Part shown: one piece after another, positions 1 to 6,022 of the stretch | Numbering within the stretch: the stretch's first letter is position 1 | Layout of the letters: every line of letters begins with the position of its first letter | Assembly: GCF_051486985.1 (NCBI RefSeq) | Contig: NZ_JAHVDV010000010.1 | Span: forward strand, 1 to 64,000 | DNA: 64,000 nt | Direction of reading: 5' to 3' | Source of the DNA: CBFFRJ01 sp051486985 | GTDB lineage: Bacteria; Pseudomonadota; Gammaproteobacteria; Enterobacterales; Enterobacteriaceae | Program-made: the position numbers and the translations under genes | Notes under the pieces: generated by a model | Databases searched by the model: none | Told to the model about the DNA's origin: nothing | The model's input: the letters and a program-made list of their open reading frames with translations, nothing else

Positions 1-963
1 GTCAGCGTTTTCAGACGCCAGCAGCATGTTCTGGATATAACTGTTGTCCATGTCCAGTTCCAGCGCGGAGATTTCTTTGCGCTGTTCTGCAGTGACGTGG
101 TGAGTAAACTCATCGACGATGAACTGGGACAGAAGTAAATTGCGAAACGACAATTGGGCAACCGGCCACAGCATAGCCTCTTCAACGTCGCTGCTAAAAT
201 CTTCCGAAGTACCGTCCTCAGACTTTGCACTTAGCCAGTCTTTAACCATCTGATTACGCGCCTCTGGTTCAGCAGCGATCCAGTCAGTTACAAACTCGAC
301 CAGCATCGTCTGGTCATGCTCTTCATCCTGAGGAAATACTGATTTAACTGCCTGAACAAGTTTCCATTCGACGTGCAGAGACAGGTCGGCAAACTCAGCA
401 ACATCGCTGATGGCCTGGAATAAGTTCCGCATGTACAAATTGCCTTCATCCATCGACAATTCGCTGGCGGCAATCTGCTGATCTTTTGTTACGTGGGTCA
501 GGTATTTGTCATTCAGCATGTAGATGGCAAGACGAACGGCCAGCCCGCGCTTCTCAACCGGTACAGTTGCGACAGCGTCAGGTGCTGCATTTTCTTCGGC
601 AGTTTCCAGCGCGTCTGGCAGTTCGGCACCAGTATCAACAACTGCTGCGCTCGGTGCGGGGTGGAACTCATCTGCCGGCGCCTTGCCGGCTTTCAGTTGC
701 CATGTACGGCCATCGTCAGCCAGTTCATAGCGTTCGCACCAGGTGTAATCCACTGCGCCTTCTTCAGGCAGGTCGTTAACTACCGGAAAATCGGTGCGGA
801 TCGGTTTTGCGTAATCTTTACCACGACCGGTTTCGATTTCGGCGTCTTCCAGCGCAACATCCAGCTGCAGGTTTGCGCGCGCTGCACTTTTCGCAGTGAA
901 CCAAATCACCGCATCTTTCTTGCCAGACTTCTGACTGGCTTTAAGCAGATGGAAAGATTCCAT
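1..963 (-). CDS. recE: RecE-like exodeoxyribonuclease VIII, N-terminal part
   Basis: The first 321 codons of a leftward gene that runs off the window. The N-terminal third resembles the Rac prophage RecE N-terminus, including a stretch around residues 54-80 (TDFPVVNDLPEEG followed by DYTW and ERYEL). RecE degrades one strand of double-stranded DNA from 5' to 3' and works with the RecT annealing protein in phage recombination. The nuclease domain is at the C-terminus and is not visible here, so activity cannot be judged. It is the last visible gene of the leftward operon starting at 1746. Confidence 0.85.
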   Translation of the reverse strand, partial: MESFHLLKASQKSGKKDAVIWFTAKSAARANLQLDVALEDAEIETGRGKDYAKPIRTDFPVVNDLPEEGAVDYTWCERYELADDGRTWQLKAGKAPADEFHPAPSAAVVDTGAELPDALETAEENAAPDAVATVPVEKRGLAVRLAIYMLNDKYLTHVTKDQQIAASELSMDEGNLYMRNLFQAISDVAEFADLSLHVEWKLVQAVKSVFPQDEEHDQTMLVEFVTDWIAAEPEARNQMVKDWLSAKSEDGTSEDFSSDVEEAMLWPVAQLSFRNLLLSQFIVDEFTHHVTAEQRKEISALELDMDNSYIQNMLLASENAD

Positions 964-1077
964 GTCAGATCCTCATTTTTGGATGTAAGATCCCCGAGCC
1001 ATTGATAGCGCCCATTGGGTATTCATTGGTTTTGGTAATTTCCGGTGTACTTTGATCGGTGGCACCGGACGTACAGG

Positions 1078-1096
1078 CCCGCTTCGGCGGGTTTTT
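1078..1096 (+). terminator. Intrinsic terminator facing rightward
   Basis: A five-pair GC stem with a TTCG loop is followed by five T residues on the plus strand. It lies inside the leftward operon and would stop only rightward transcripts entering it; the leftward transcript has no U run here. Confidence 0.5.
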
Positions 1097-1099
1097 ACG

Positions 1100-1258
1100 T
1101 TATGGCTCGTTTGCCATCTGGTGATGCTCTGCGCACTGCTTAGAGCAATAATCGTGTTCTTTGCGCGCCAGCTGTGCGCCCTGGATAAAGAGCAATTCGT
1201 TTTTAACTTCTTTCCCTTGCTCAATCGGTTTGCGGCAGTACGCGCATTTGATTTCCAC
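1100..1258 (-). CDS. Small Cys-rich putative zinc-binding protein
   Basis: A 52-residue protein starting at GTG, preceded by AAAGGAGTG, a strong ribosome binding site. It has two cysteine pairs, C5-x2-C8 and C38-x3-C42, spaced like a small treble-clef zinc site. Short proteins of this kind, such as YdaE of Rac, are usual next to recE in lambdoid prophages. It begins 12 bases after the stop of the upstream gene, so it is cotranscribed. The function is unknown; zinc binding is inferred from cysteine spacing only. Confidence 0.6.
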   Translation of the reverse strand: MEIKCAYCRKPIEQGKEVKNELLFIQGAQLARKEHDYCSKQCAEHHQMANEP

Positions 1259-1270
1259 GAATCACTCCTT

Positions 1271-1468
1271 TCACAAATTCGCGTTGTAACCAGCCGGTTG
1301 CTCACCTCCGCGCACAATGCCTTCAATCTCAAAGCATTCGCCCGATACCTGCTGCTCAACGGCAGCTGCTTCACATGCCTGCTGGCTTTCGTACACGCCC
1401 AGCACCACATCCTGAAAATCACCGTTGGTCATGCCGACGGTCAGAACTAAAGCGAAAAGGGTGTTCAT
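1271..1468 (-). CDS. DUF1482-like small prophage protein
   Basis: A 65-residue protein, MNTLFALVLTVGMTNGDF and onward, with a hydrophobic N-terminus and two conserved cysteines at C33 and C45. It resembles the DUF1482 family found in the left operons of lambdoid prophages. The start is chosen at 1468 because its ATG overlaps the upstream TGA by four bases (ATGA), indicating translational coupling. The N-terminus could be a signal peptide or membrane segment. The function is unknown. Confidence 0.65.
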   Translation of the reverse strand: MNTLFALVLTVGMTNGDFQDVVLGVYESQQACEAAAVEQQVSGECFEIEGIVRGGEQPAGYNANL

Positions 1469-1746
1469 CGCGTAGCCCCTGCTGCGTAGTGGAATTCCTG
1501 CACTGCCTGGTGCCACATGTGGGCATCTTCGAGAAATAGGGCAATGACGATTTTGTTTTGCGCTGCGCGGACCCGGTTCAGGTCAACGGTGCGAACAGTG
1601 ATTGCTTCAGACAGACCAGCGATAACCATTTGCTCTCGATTCAGAACGACAGAATCGCGGGGGCTATCTACTAAGCTCAGGCGCCAGAGTGAGCCATTAG
1701 CTACAGGTTTGACCTTGTACTGCTGATTGTTGTGAGTGACTACCAT
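1465..1746 (-). CDS. First gene of phage left operon, unknown function
   Basis: A 93-residue protein and the first reading frame after the leftward promoter at about 1819-1847. GGGGGA sits about six bases before the ATG. The sequence (MVVTHNNQQYKVKPVANGSLWRLS and onward) looks like a small beta-rich fold and has no motif I recognise. Its position matches that of N in lambda, but it is not basic or arginine-rich like N proteins, so I do not call it an antiterminator. It is coupled to the next gene by a four-base overlap. Confidence 0.6.
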   Translation of the reverse strand: MVVTHNNQQYKVKPVANGSLWRLSLVDSPRDSVVLNREQMVIAGLSEAITVRTVDLNRVRAAQNKIVIALFLEDAHMWHQAVQEFHYAAGATR

Positions 1747-1818
1747 CTAATCCCCCGGTCTTTCCCGGCGTCAGAACGTTAAAGAAACCTGTGCGCATAG
1801 TTGTGTTGCGATGGGATT

Positions 1819-1880
1819 ATGATAGCTATACGTATTATTGATAGCAATACTTATTGATATTAAATAATAGCAATTTGCAT
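1819..1880 (-). promoter_or_regulatory. Phage leftward promoter PL with operators OL1-3
   Basis: On the minus strand, TTGCTA (1847-1842), 17 bases and TATCAT (1824-1819) form a sigma70-type promoter. Three operator-like 14-mers lie at 1822-1835, 1841-1854 and 1867-1880. They match the family ATACGnATTGCTAT also found between cI and cro. The first overlaps the -10 by three bases and the second covers the -35, exactly as at the right promoter. Binding by CI and Cro is inferred from the shared sequence and geometry. Confidence 0.7.
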
Positions 1881-1960
1881 TAATACTTTGATAACAAAAG
1901 GAATTTAATTTTGTAAAAACTGCGTGCTATGCTCAGAAAAGCGTCGAAATGGAGCTTCGT

Positions 1961-2149
1961 ATGGATATGATTGACGACAAAGCGGGACTAATTCTGAACG
2001 CGATCGGCCTGGCGGTGGTTGAGTTGATAGGCGAGCGCGTACCGATCACCAGAGATAACCTGGTAGATAAGCTGGAGCACAACCGGCGTGAGACAGGGAA
2101 CGTGATAGGGAAGGGCGTGAACAGGGATGCGGCGGAACTTGTGAGGTGA
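1961..2149 (+). CDS. YmgB/AriR-like small regulatory protein
   Basis: A 62-residue protein. I chose the ATG at 1961 because GGAG sits six bases upstream; an in-frame ATG at 1949 lacks this. The pattern IGLAVVELIGERVPITRDNL with a helical tail resembles the small YmgB/AriR fold of enterobacterial biofilm and acid-resistance regulators, but similarity is modest. An extended -10 (TGCTATGCT, 1926-1933) lies upstream. The next gene follows closely, forming a two-gene rightward unit that ends at the 2344 terminator. Confidence 0.45.
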   Translation: MDMIDDKAGLILNAIGLAVVELIGERVPITRDNLVDKLEHNRRETGNVIGKGVNRDAAELVR

Positions 2150-2154
2150 GGAAT

Positions 2155-2331
2155 ATGAGACCACCAGTTACAGATGAAGAAATTGAGTTACTCAAAGCGG
2201 ATTTGGACAGGCTGGAGAAAAGTCAGCTAGTGGGGATTGAGGCTTATGAGGCATTGCAAATCTTGGAGATGCGCAGGCAGACCGCGAAGCTTGAATTCAT
2301 CAAAAGGTTGCTGGTTAAAGACGGTAAGTAG
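2155..2331 (+). CDS. Small helical protein of unknown function
   Basis: A 58-residue protein rich in charged and leucine residues, probably one long helical hairpin. I prefer the ATG at 2155, with GAGGTGAGG just upstream. A GTG at 2146, overlapping the previous stop, is the alternative and would add three residues. It ends just before a bidirectional terminator. I do not recognise a family. Confidence 0.5.
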   Translation: MRPPVTDEEIELLKADLDRLEKSQLVGIEAYEALQILEMRRQTAKLEFIKRLLVKDGK

Positions 2332-2343
2332 AGCAATAAAAAA

Positions 2344-2366
2344 CCCGGCGCGGTGGCCGGGTTTTT
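2344..2366. terminator. Bidirectional intrinsic terminator
   Basis: A six-pair stem, CCCGGC with GCCGGG, is flanked by A residues on the left and five T residues on the right. It separates the rightward gene ending at 2331 from the leftward cassette ending at 2380. Confidence 0.75.
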
Positions 2367-2379
2367 AAACATATATCAA

Positions 2380-3186
2380 TTAATGAAGCATCGAGGAAGC
2401 TTCAAGCATTTTTTCGAAATAATGACTCATATCATCTTTACTAAAAGCATTAATTAAATTATCTGTATGTTTTTCTAATAAGTTGAGTTGCTGTTTCGCG
2501 CTTTTTTCCTGAGCGGTTGTTTCAGCGGCATAGATAACAAAAGAGTCAATATTGTGGCTGAAAACTTCACACGCTTTACTTATGGTTAATGCACTTATAG
2601 CTGCCTCACCCATTTGTTTTTTAACATTCTCAGAGCGAAAATCTATTGTTTCAGTTAAATGATACTTACCATTTTTAAGTAAAAAATCTGCCATAAGTCC
2701 TTCATCCGAGCTGATGGGATAATTGGCAACAACCTTGTGGTTGTAAAGGTCTTCATTATACTTGCTAAAAACCCCGTTCCGAATAAATGTATCTTTTATA
2801 TCGAAAAATATTTTTCTGCTAACGCGCTTATGAGATGCTCTCTGCGGGTTAACGAGTCTTGCCATCAGCTCGTTAATTTTTGTTTCATAAAGAGCCATAT
2901 CACCTACAGTGAAGACTCCAAAATCAGAGAGAGAAAGAGAGCCTTTGAATAATCGAGGAAGAAGATAAATATCTTTCATTACCTTTGATACATCAAAAAA
3001 AGAAGAGGTTAAATCTTCCAGATATTCAAGGTTTAACCCTTTATCAATAGCGCGAAGTTTTGAAACGGAATTAATCATTCTAACGTCAATTTCATTGTCA
3101 CGGTAAACAATCATTCCAACGTTAATCGTCTCACCCTTTTCAAGATTAGGTGTTACTCTGATTAAGCTGTATTTGAATGTTGTCAT
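2380..3186 (-). CDS. DUF3037-like partner of HipA-like kinase
   Basis: A 268-residue protein beginning MTTFKYSLIRVTPNLEKGETINVGMIVYR. This pattern, a short beta strand and then ExxNVGxI, is characteristic of DUF3037 proteins. The C-terminal half is helical and charged. Its ATG overlaps the stop of the upstream kinase gene by four bases, so the two are translationally coupled. Genes of these two families are, to my knowledge, often adjacent in bacteria, but I know of no established function. The DNA is clearly richer in A and T than neighbouring phage genes, suggesting separate acquisition. A role as kinase substrate, inhibitor or effector is only inference. Confidence 0.7.
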   Translation of the reverse strand: MTTFKYSLIRVTPNLEKGETINVGMIVYRDNEIDVRMINSVSKLRAIDKGLNLEYLEDLTSSFFDVSKVMKDIYLLPRLFKGSLSLSDFGVFTVGDMALYETKINELMARLVNPQRASHKRVSRKIFFDIKDTFIRNGVFSKYNEDLYNHKVVANYPISSDEGLMADFLLKNGKYHLTETIDFRSENVKKQMGEAAISALTISKACEVFSHNIDSFVIYAAETTAQEKSAKQQLNLLEKHTDNLINAFSKDDMSHYFEKMLEASSMLH

Positions 3187-4025
3187 GACATTATCTCCTG
3201 TCTTATTGCTTCTAGGCGCATCGCCTTATCTTCACTATCCCACCATCGCAAAATGTATTCTTTGTGCATAGGCGGTAGCCATTCTTCAGGCATAGAAGAC
3301 AATATATCAGAAATCACTGACACGCCAATTTTATCGATTTTGTCAAGGATATTCAAAGCTACAGCGCGAAGTTCGGGAGTATCCCCAACCATTTGCTTGG
3401 CGTGGTTCCAGTTAACAACTGTTGTCGAATCAGTAGGAAGCGTAAGCGCGGTGCTTCTTGGCCAGCCAATAACGAATGAGCTTAAACTAAAATCGAATGT
3501 TTTAACGATTACTTGGTCTCTACTATTATGCATATAGAGATAATTATTCAGATGGCGATCAATGTTATGCACAAACTGGTCAAAGGCGTAAATTGCCCAT
3601 AACTGCCTTTTAAGCGAATCACTAGCATTAGTTAGTATTCCTAGCCATTGCGGAGCGCTTAGGCCTAACTTCCAAGCAGCATGTTCTATTCTTGAACCAA
3701 ATACATAGTTTCCATCAGCTATACAGCGAAGGACCTTACATACTGGGGTTGCAATGCCACACTTTTCAGCAAGGCATGTACAGAACCATTCTGCTGCAGG
3801 TACCTGAGTCGGGTTTTGTACTGGAAAAGGAGTGCTACCATTTGTTCCTTTTACTGCATATTCCATCTCATCGCTTGCGACCGCGAATCCAGAAAGATGA
3901 ACAGTACCAAGTCCAGATGGAGTGTAATCGTTGAACTCTAACTCAAAAAGATTACCTTGCTCCGGTAATTCGCTGTTTTCTGGTTCATTTTCTTGAGCCA
4001 CTTTGGTATTCCTCCAGCCTGACAT
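3183..4025 (-). CDS. HipA-like protein kinase of prophage cassette
   Basis: A 280-residue protein with the core signature of HipA-type kinases. Lys59 in YAVKG is the likely ATP-binding lysine. HNIDRHLNN (153-161) gives the catalytic Asp156 and metal-binding Asn161. DFS (178-180) takes the place of the DFG metal-binding Asp. It is shorter than HipA (about 440 residues), lacks the HipA N-terminal subdomain, and has no HipB-like antitoxin next to it. It resembles the compact HipA_2-type kinases that pair with DUF3037 proteins. It is transcribed away from cI as a two-gene unit in AT-rich DNA, typical of a moron expressed in the lysogen. Toxin, defence or exclusion function is possible but unproven. 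Confidence 0.75.
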   Translation of the reverse strand: MSGWRNTKVAQENEPENSELPEQGNLFELEFNDYTPSGLGTVHLSGFAVASDEMEYAVKGTNGSTPFPVQNPTQVPAAEWFCTCLAEKCGIATPVCKVLRCIADGNYVFGSRIEHAAWKLGLSAPQWLGILTNASDSLKRQLWAIYAFDQFVHNIDRHLNNYLYMHNSRDQVIVKTFDFSLSSFVIGWPRSTALTLPTDSTTVVNWNHAKQMVGDTPELRAVALNILDKIDKIGVSVISDILSSMPEEWLPPMHKEYILRWWDSEDKAMRLEAIRQEIMS

Positions 4026-4305
4026 TGGAACCTCTGCTAACGTTAAGTTGATTTATTTCCACGGAATTATCGGTACAGATTAGTTTCAATCAGCCTGGGC
4101 TTTGATTGAATAGTGTCCAAAAATCTGATTTTTTATCAAAAAAATCTATGATTAACGAGATGAATTCCCTTAACAATCCGCTCCGTTAAGCACTTCTTGT
4201 GAAGCCTTTCCAGCCAAGCGCCAACCAAGTGATCTAATTCCTACATCTCATTGCGTTGAGACCTGCCTAGCCATGCTTCCTGTACGTCTGCGGCATGCCT
4301 AACTG
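4026..4305. other. 280-bp AT-rich non-coding spacer before kinase cassette
   Basis: No convincing reading frame is present. The stretch must contain the leftward promoter of the kinase cassette and the end of the cI transcript. It holds a perfect 8-bp inverted repeat (TTCAATCA at 4085-4092, TGATTGAA at 4103-4110) and a second AT-rich dyad near 4122-4138. I do not see an unambiguous -35/-10 pair. Confidence 0.5.
4085..4110. repeat. Perfect 8-bp inverted repeat, possible operator
   Basis: TTCAATCA and its exact complement TGATTGAA are separated by ten bases, about 60 bases upstream of the kinase start codon. Two half-sites 18 bases apart, centre to centre, could bind a dimeric repressor or form an mRNA hairpin. 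No regulator gene lies in the cassette. Confidence 0.4.
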
Positions 4306-5001
4306 TTATCCAAACCGCTTGTAAGCAATTGTCTGCTTGATGAGCACCTTAGCCATGATGTGAAAGCGATCCAGATCTCCATCCTCGATGTACCACTCTT
4401 TGTACCGGGCGTTATCAGATATCACCAACAATTTGTCCTTGTGCATCTGCAGCCGCTTAACATGCAGTGTATTGCCAAACACAAAAACGTACACACCATC
4501 GCCGTCGAAATGCCGCACACCGATGTTTACGAATATTTCATCGCCTGGGTCAATCGTGCCTTCCATGCTGTCACCGCGAACGGTGATCACTTTAACCTGA
4601 GAAGACGGTACCGGGCCAAATAGGGCATGACCTTTTTCCGGTGTGTACTCAATCGCTCTGATGGTTTCGATAAAGTCGGTCGACAGCATAGAACCCGGCC
4701 CCGCGCTTGCATGAACATCCAGCACATCGACTCTGTAGATATCAGTGCGAGGCTGAGCGACAACTTCCGCAGGCTTCTGGCCATCAGCCCGCATGCTTCC
4801 TTCGCCAGTAGAAAGCCATTCCGTTCTAACGCCAAGTGCATTGGCAATCTCAACGATTTTTGTCGAGCCGCGAGCATTGCCACTGGTGAGGCGCCAAATG
4901 GTGGGCTGAGCGACACCTGACGCTTTCGCGAGAGCGCCCTGAGACATGCCGGACAATTCCATTGCCTGGTTAAGGCGGTCTGCAAGAGTTTCTTTTTTCA
5001 T
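4306..5001 (-). CDS. cI: CI-type phage repressor, S24 peptidase fusion
   Basis: A 231-residue protein with an N-terminal helix-turn-helix (about residues 19-45, GMSQGALAKASGVAQPTIWRL) and a C-terminal LexA/UmuD-like peptidase domain. Visible features are the Ala100-Gly101 autocleavage site in HASAGPG, nucleophile Ser145 in RGDSMEG and general base Lys182 in LHVKR. It should hold the prophage silent and self-cleave with RecA during the SOS response. The start at 5001 is chosen because the protein then begins as repressors do, MKKETLADRL. There is no ribosome binding site; the predicted promoter puts the RNA start only a few bases upstream, as for lambda cI mRNA. Confidence 0.92.
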   Translation of the reverse strand: MKKETLADRLNQAMELSGMSQGALAKASGVAQPTIWRLTSGNARGSTKIVEIANALGVRTEWLSTGEGSMRADGQKPAEVVAQPRTDIYRVDVLDVHASAGPGSMLSTDFIETIRAIEYTPEKGHALFGPVPSSQVKVITVRGDSMEGTIDPGDEIFVNIGVRHFDGDGVYVFVFGNTLHVKRLQMHKDKLLVISDNARYKEWYIEDGDLDRFHIMAKVLIKQTIAYKRFG

Positions 5002-5010
5002 AGTTTTCAA

Positions 5011-5080
5011 TTTATACGCTTGCGTATTGGTGGTCAAAACACGTTTAGCTATTGCCAACATTAATACGCATTGCTATTAT
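5011..5080. promoter_or_regulatory. PRM/PR divergent promoters with three operators
   Basis: The rightward promoter PR has TTGCCA at 5052-5057, a 17-base spacer and TATTAT at 5075-5080. The leftward repressor promoter PRM has TATAAA (5016-5011), with TTGACC 15 bases further upstream. Operators are a 14-bp near-perfect palindrome ATACGCTTGCGTAT (5014-5027), a weak site at 5045-5058 over the PR -35, and ATACGCATTGCTAT (5064-5077) over the PR -10. The latter two have the same offset from the promoter elements as the pair at PL. CI and Cro are the expected ligands. Confidence 0.78.
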
Positions 5081-5111
5081 CCATATCGACCAATACTTAA
5101 AGGAATTGGAT

Positions 5112-5339
5112 ATGACCAACAAAGTTATCCAGCGAGCAATTGACATCGCTGGCAGCCAAAAAAAACTAGCCGATCGCTGTGGTGTTGCTCAACCAACCGT
5201 GTGGCGCTGGCTTCATGGCGGCGGGATTGATGCACGTTACGTGATGAAAATCGTGTTTGCCACTGAAGGGAAAATCAAAGCGGCAGATATCAGGCCCGAT
5301 CTCGCGCAACTTCTCAGCGCAAATAATACTGCCGCCTAA
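5112..5339 (+). CDS. Cro-type repressor, YdaS-like
   Basis: A 75-residue protein with one helix-turn-helix (SQKKLADRCGVAQPTVWRWL, about residues 13-32). This is the YdaS/Cro arrangement found in Rac and many Salmonella and Klebsiella prophages. It is the first gene after PR, divergent from cI, and should lower cI transcription during lytic growth. The ATG at 5112 follows AAGGAATTGGAT, a good ribosome binding site; an upstream in-frame ATG at 5052 would lie inside the promoter. Confidence 0.85.
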   Translation: MTNKVIQRAIDIAGSQKKLADRCGVAQPTVWRWLHGGGIDARYVMKIVFATEGKIKAADIRPDLAQLLSANNTAA

Positions 5340-5369
5340 CCGGCGGTACTAACCACGAAAGGGAAAGCA

Positions 5370-5921
5370 ATGCACACGCAATCACTTACGTATCAACAGA
5401 GTACAGGATTAGGCCATCCCGTTCTGATTTATGAAAATCATCGAAAGCCCGCTGCGGCCGGTATAAACCACGACGACATTCGGTCTGCCGTTCGTGCCTG
5501 GGCAGCTGATTGCCGTAGCCGTGAATTTGTTGCCGCGCTGATCGCAGAAGAGTGGCGCCGCGCTGGTGGTGAAGGGCTGGATATACCGACTGACTCGCAT
5601 CGCCAGATGCAGAAGATTTTCCGCTGGCTGGACGGTGAGACAGAGTACGCAGCTGAAAACGTTCGCCTACTGACGCCGGCGATCCTAGCTGTTCTGCCAC
5701 TGGAATTTCGTTCCCGCCTGGCGCCGCAGGAAGACACAATGGCGCGCATTGCGGCAGCGATGAAGGAGTGTGCTGAAGCCAAGCAGGCCGTGCTGCTGGG
5801 TGCCCCAGAACATCAAAAGCTGAAGGAGGTAAGCGAGGGGATAGCAAGCCTGTTTCGGCTGATGCCGGATCAGGTTGGCCCACTGATGACAATCGTAACG
5901 TCGATGCTGGGGGCAGTATGA
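5370..5921 (+). CDS. YdaT-like CII analogue
   Basis: A 183-residue protein matching the YdaT family, seen in HDDIRSAVRAWAADCRSREF near residue 34 and MQKIFRWLDGETEYAAENV near residue 80. YdaT of Rac was first called a toxin because overexpression harms cells. It is now viewed as a DNA-binding regulator in the position of lambda CII, acting with YdaS and the repressor. Here it has the same place, immediately downstream of cro and upstream of the replication genes. The last 60 residues are helical. Lysis-lysogeny control is the expected role. Confidence 0.75.
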   Translation: MHTQSLTYQQSTGLGHPVLIYENHRKPAAAGINHDDIRSAVRAWAADCRSREFVAALIAEEWRRAGGEGLDIPTDSHRQMQKIFRWLDGETEYAAENVRLLTPAILAVLPLEFRSRLAPQEDTMARIAAAMKECAEAKQAVLLGAPEHQKLKEVSEGIASLFRLMPDQVGPLMTIVTSMLGAV

Positions 5922-6022
5922 CAGGTTCAAAAATGGCGAAAGCCGCGGTGCTCGAACACCAACGGCTTTCAGGCGCAATAACTTTGGGCAATTGCGGAGA
6001 GCAGTATGTCAAACACCGCTGA
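5918..6022 (+). CDS. Possible 34-residue peptide between ydaT and O
   Basis: An ATG overlapping the ydaT stop by four bases opens a 34-codon frame (MTGSKMAKAAVLEHQRLSG and onward). It ends 17 bases inside the replication gene. The coupled start suggests it may be translated, but the frame also spans a strong hairpin (5938-5970) and is very short. I do not recognise the product. Confidence 0.3.
   Translation: MTGSKMAKAAVLEHQRLSGAITLGNCGEQYVKHR
5938..5970. repeat. Hairpin between ydaT and replication genes
   Basis: GAAAGCCG (5938-5945) pairs perfectly with CGGCTTTC (5963-5970), and an inner GGTG/CACC stem lies between. There is no U run, so it is unlikely to terminate strongly. It may affect translation or stability of the early rightward message. 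Confidence 0.55.

Noticed and set aside
1465..1746. Naming the first left-operon gene N antiterminator
   Set aside because: Position fits, but the protein lacks the arginine-rich N-terminus of N proteins.
5386..6012. A long leftward frame opposite ydaT
   Set aside because: It is a shadow of the ydaT gene's codon bias; the forward frame matches a known family and is coupled to its neighbours.
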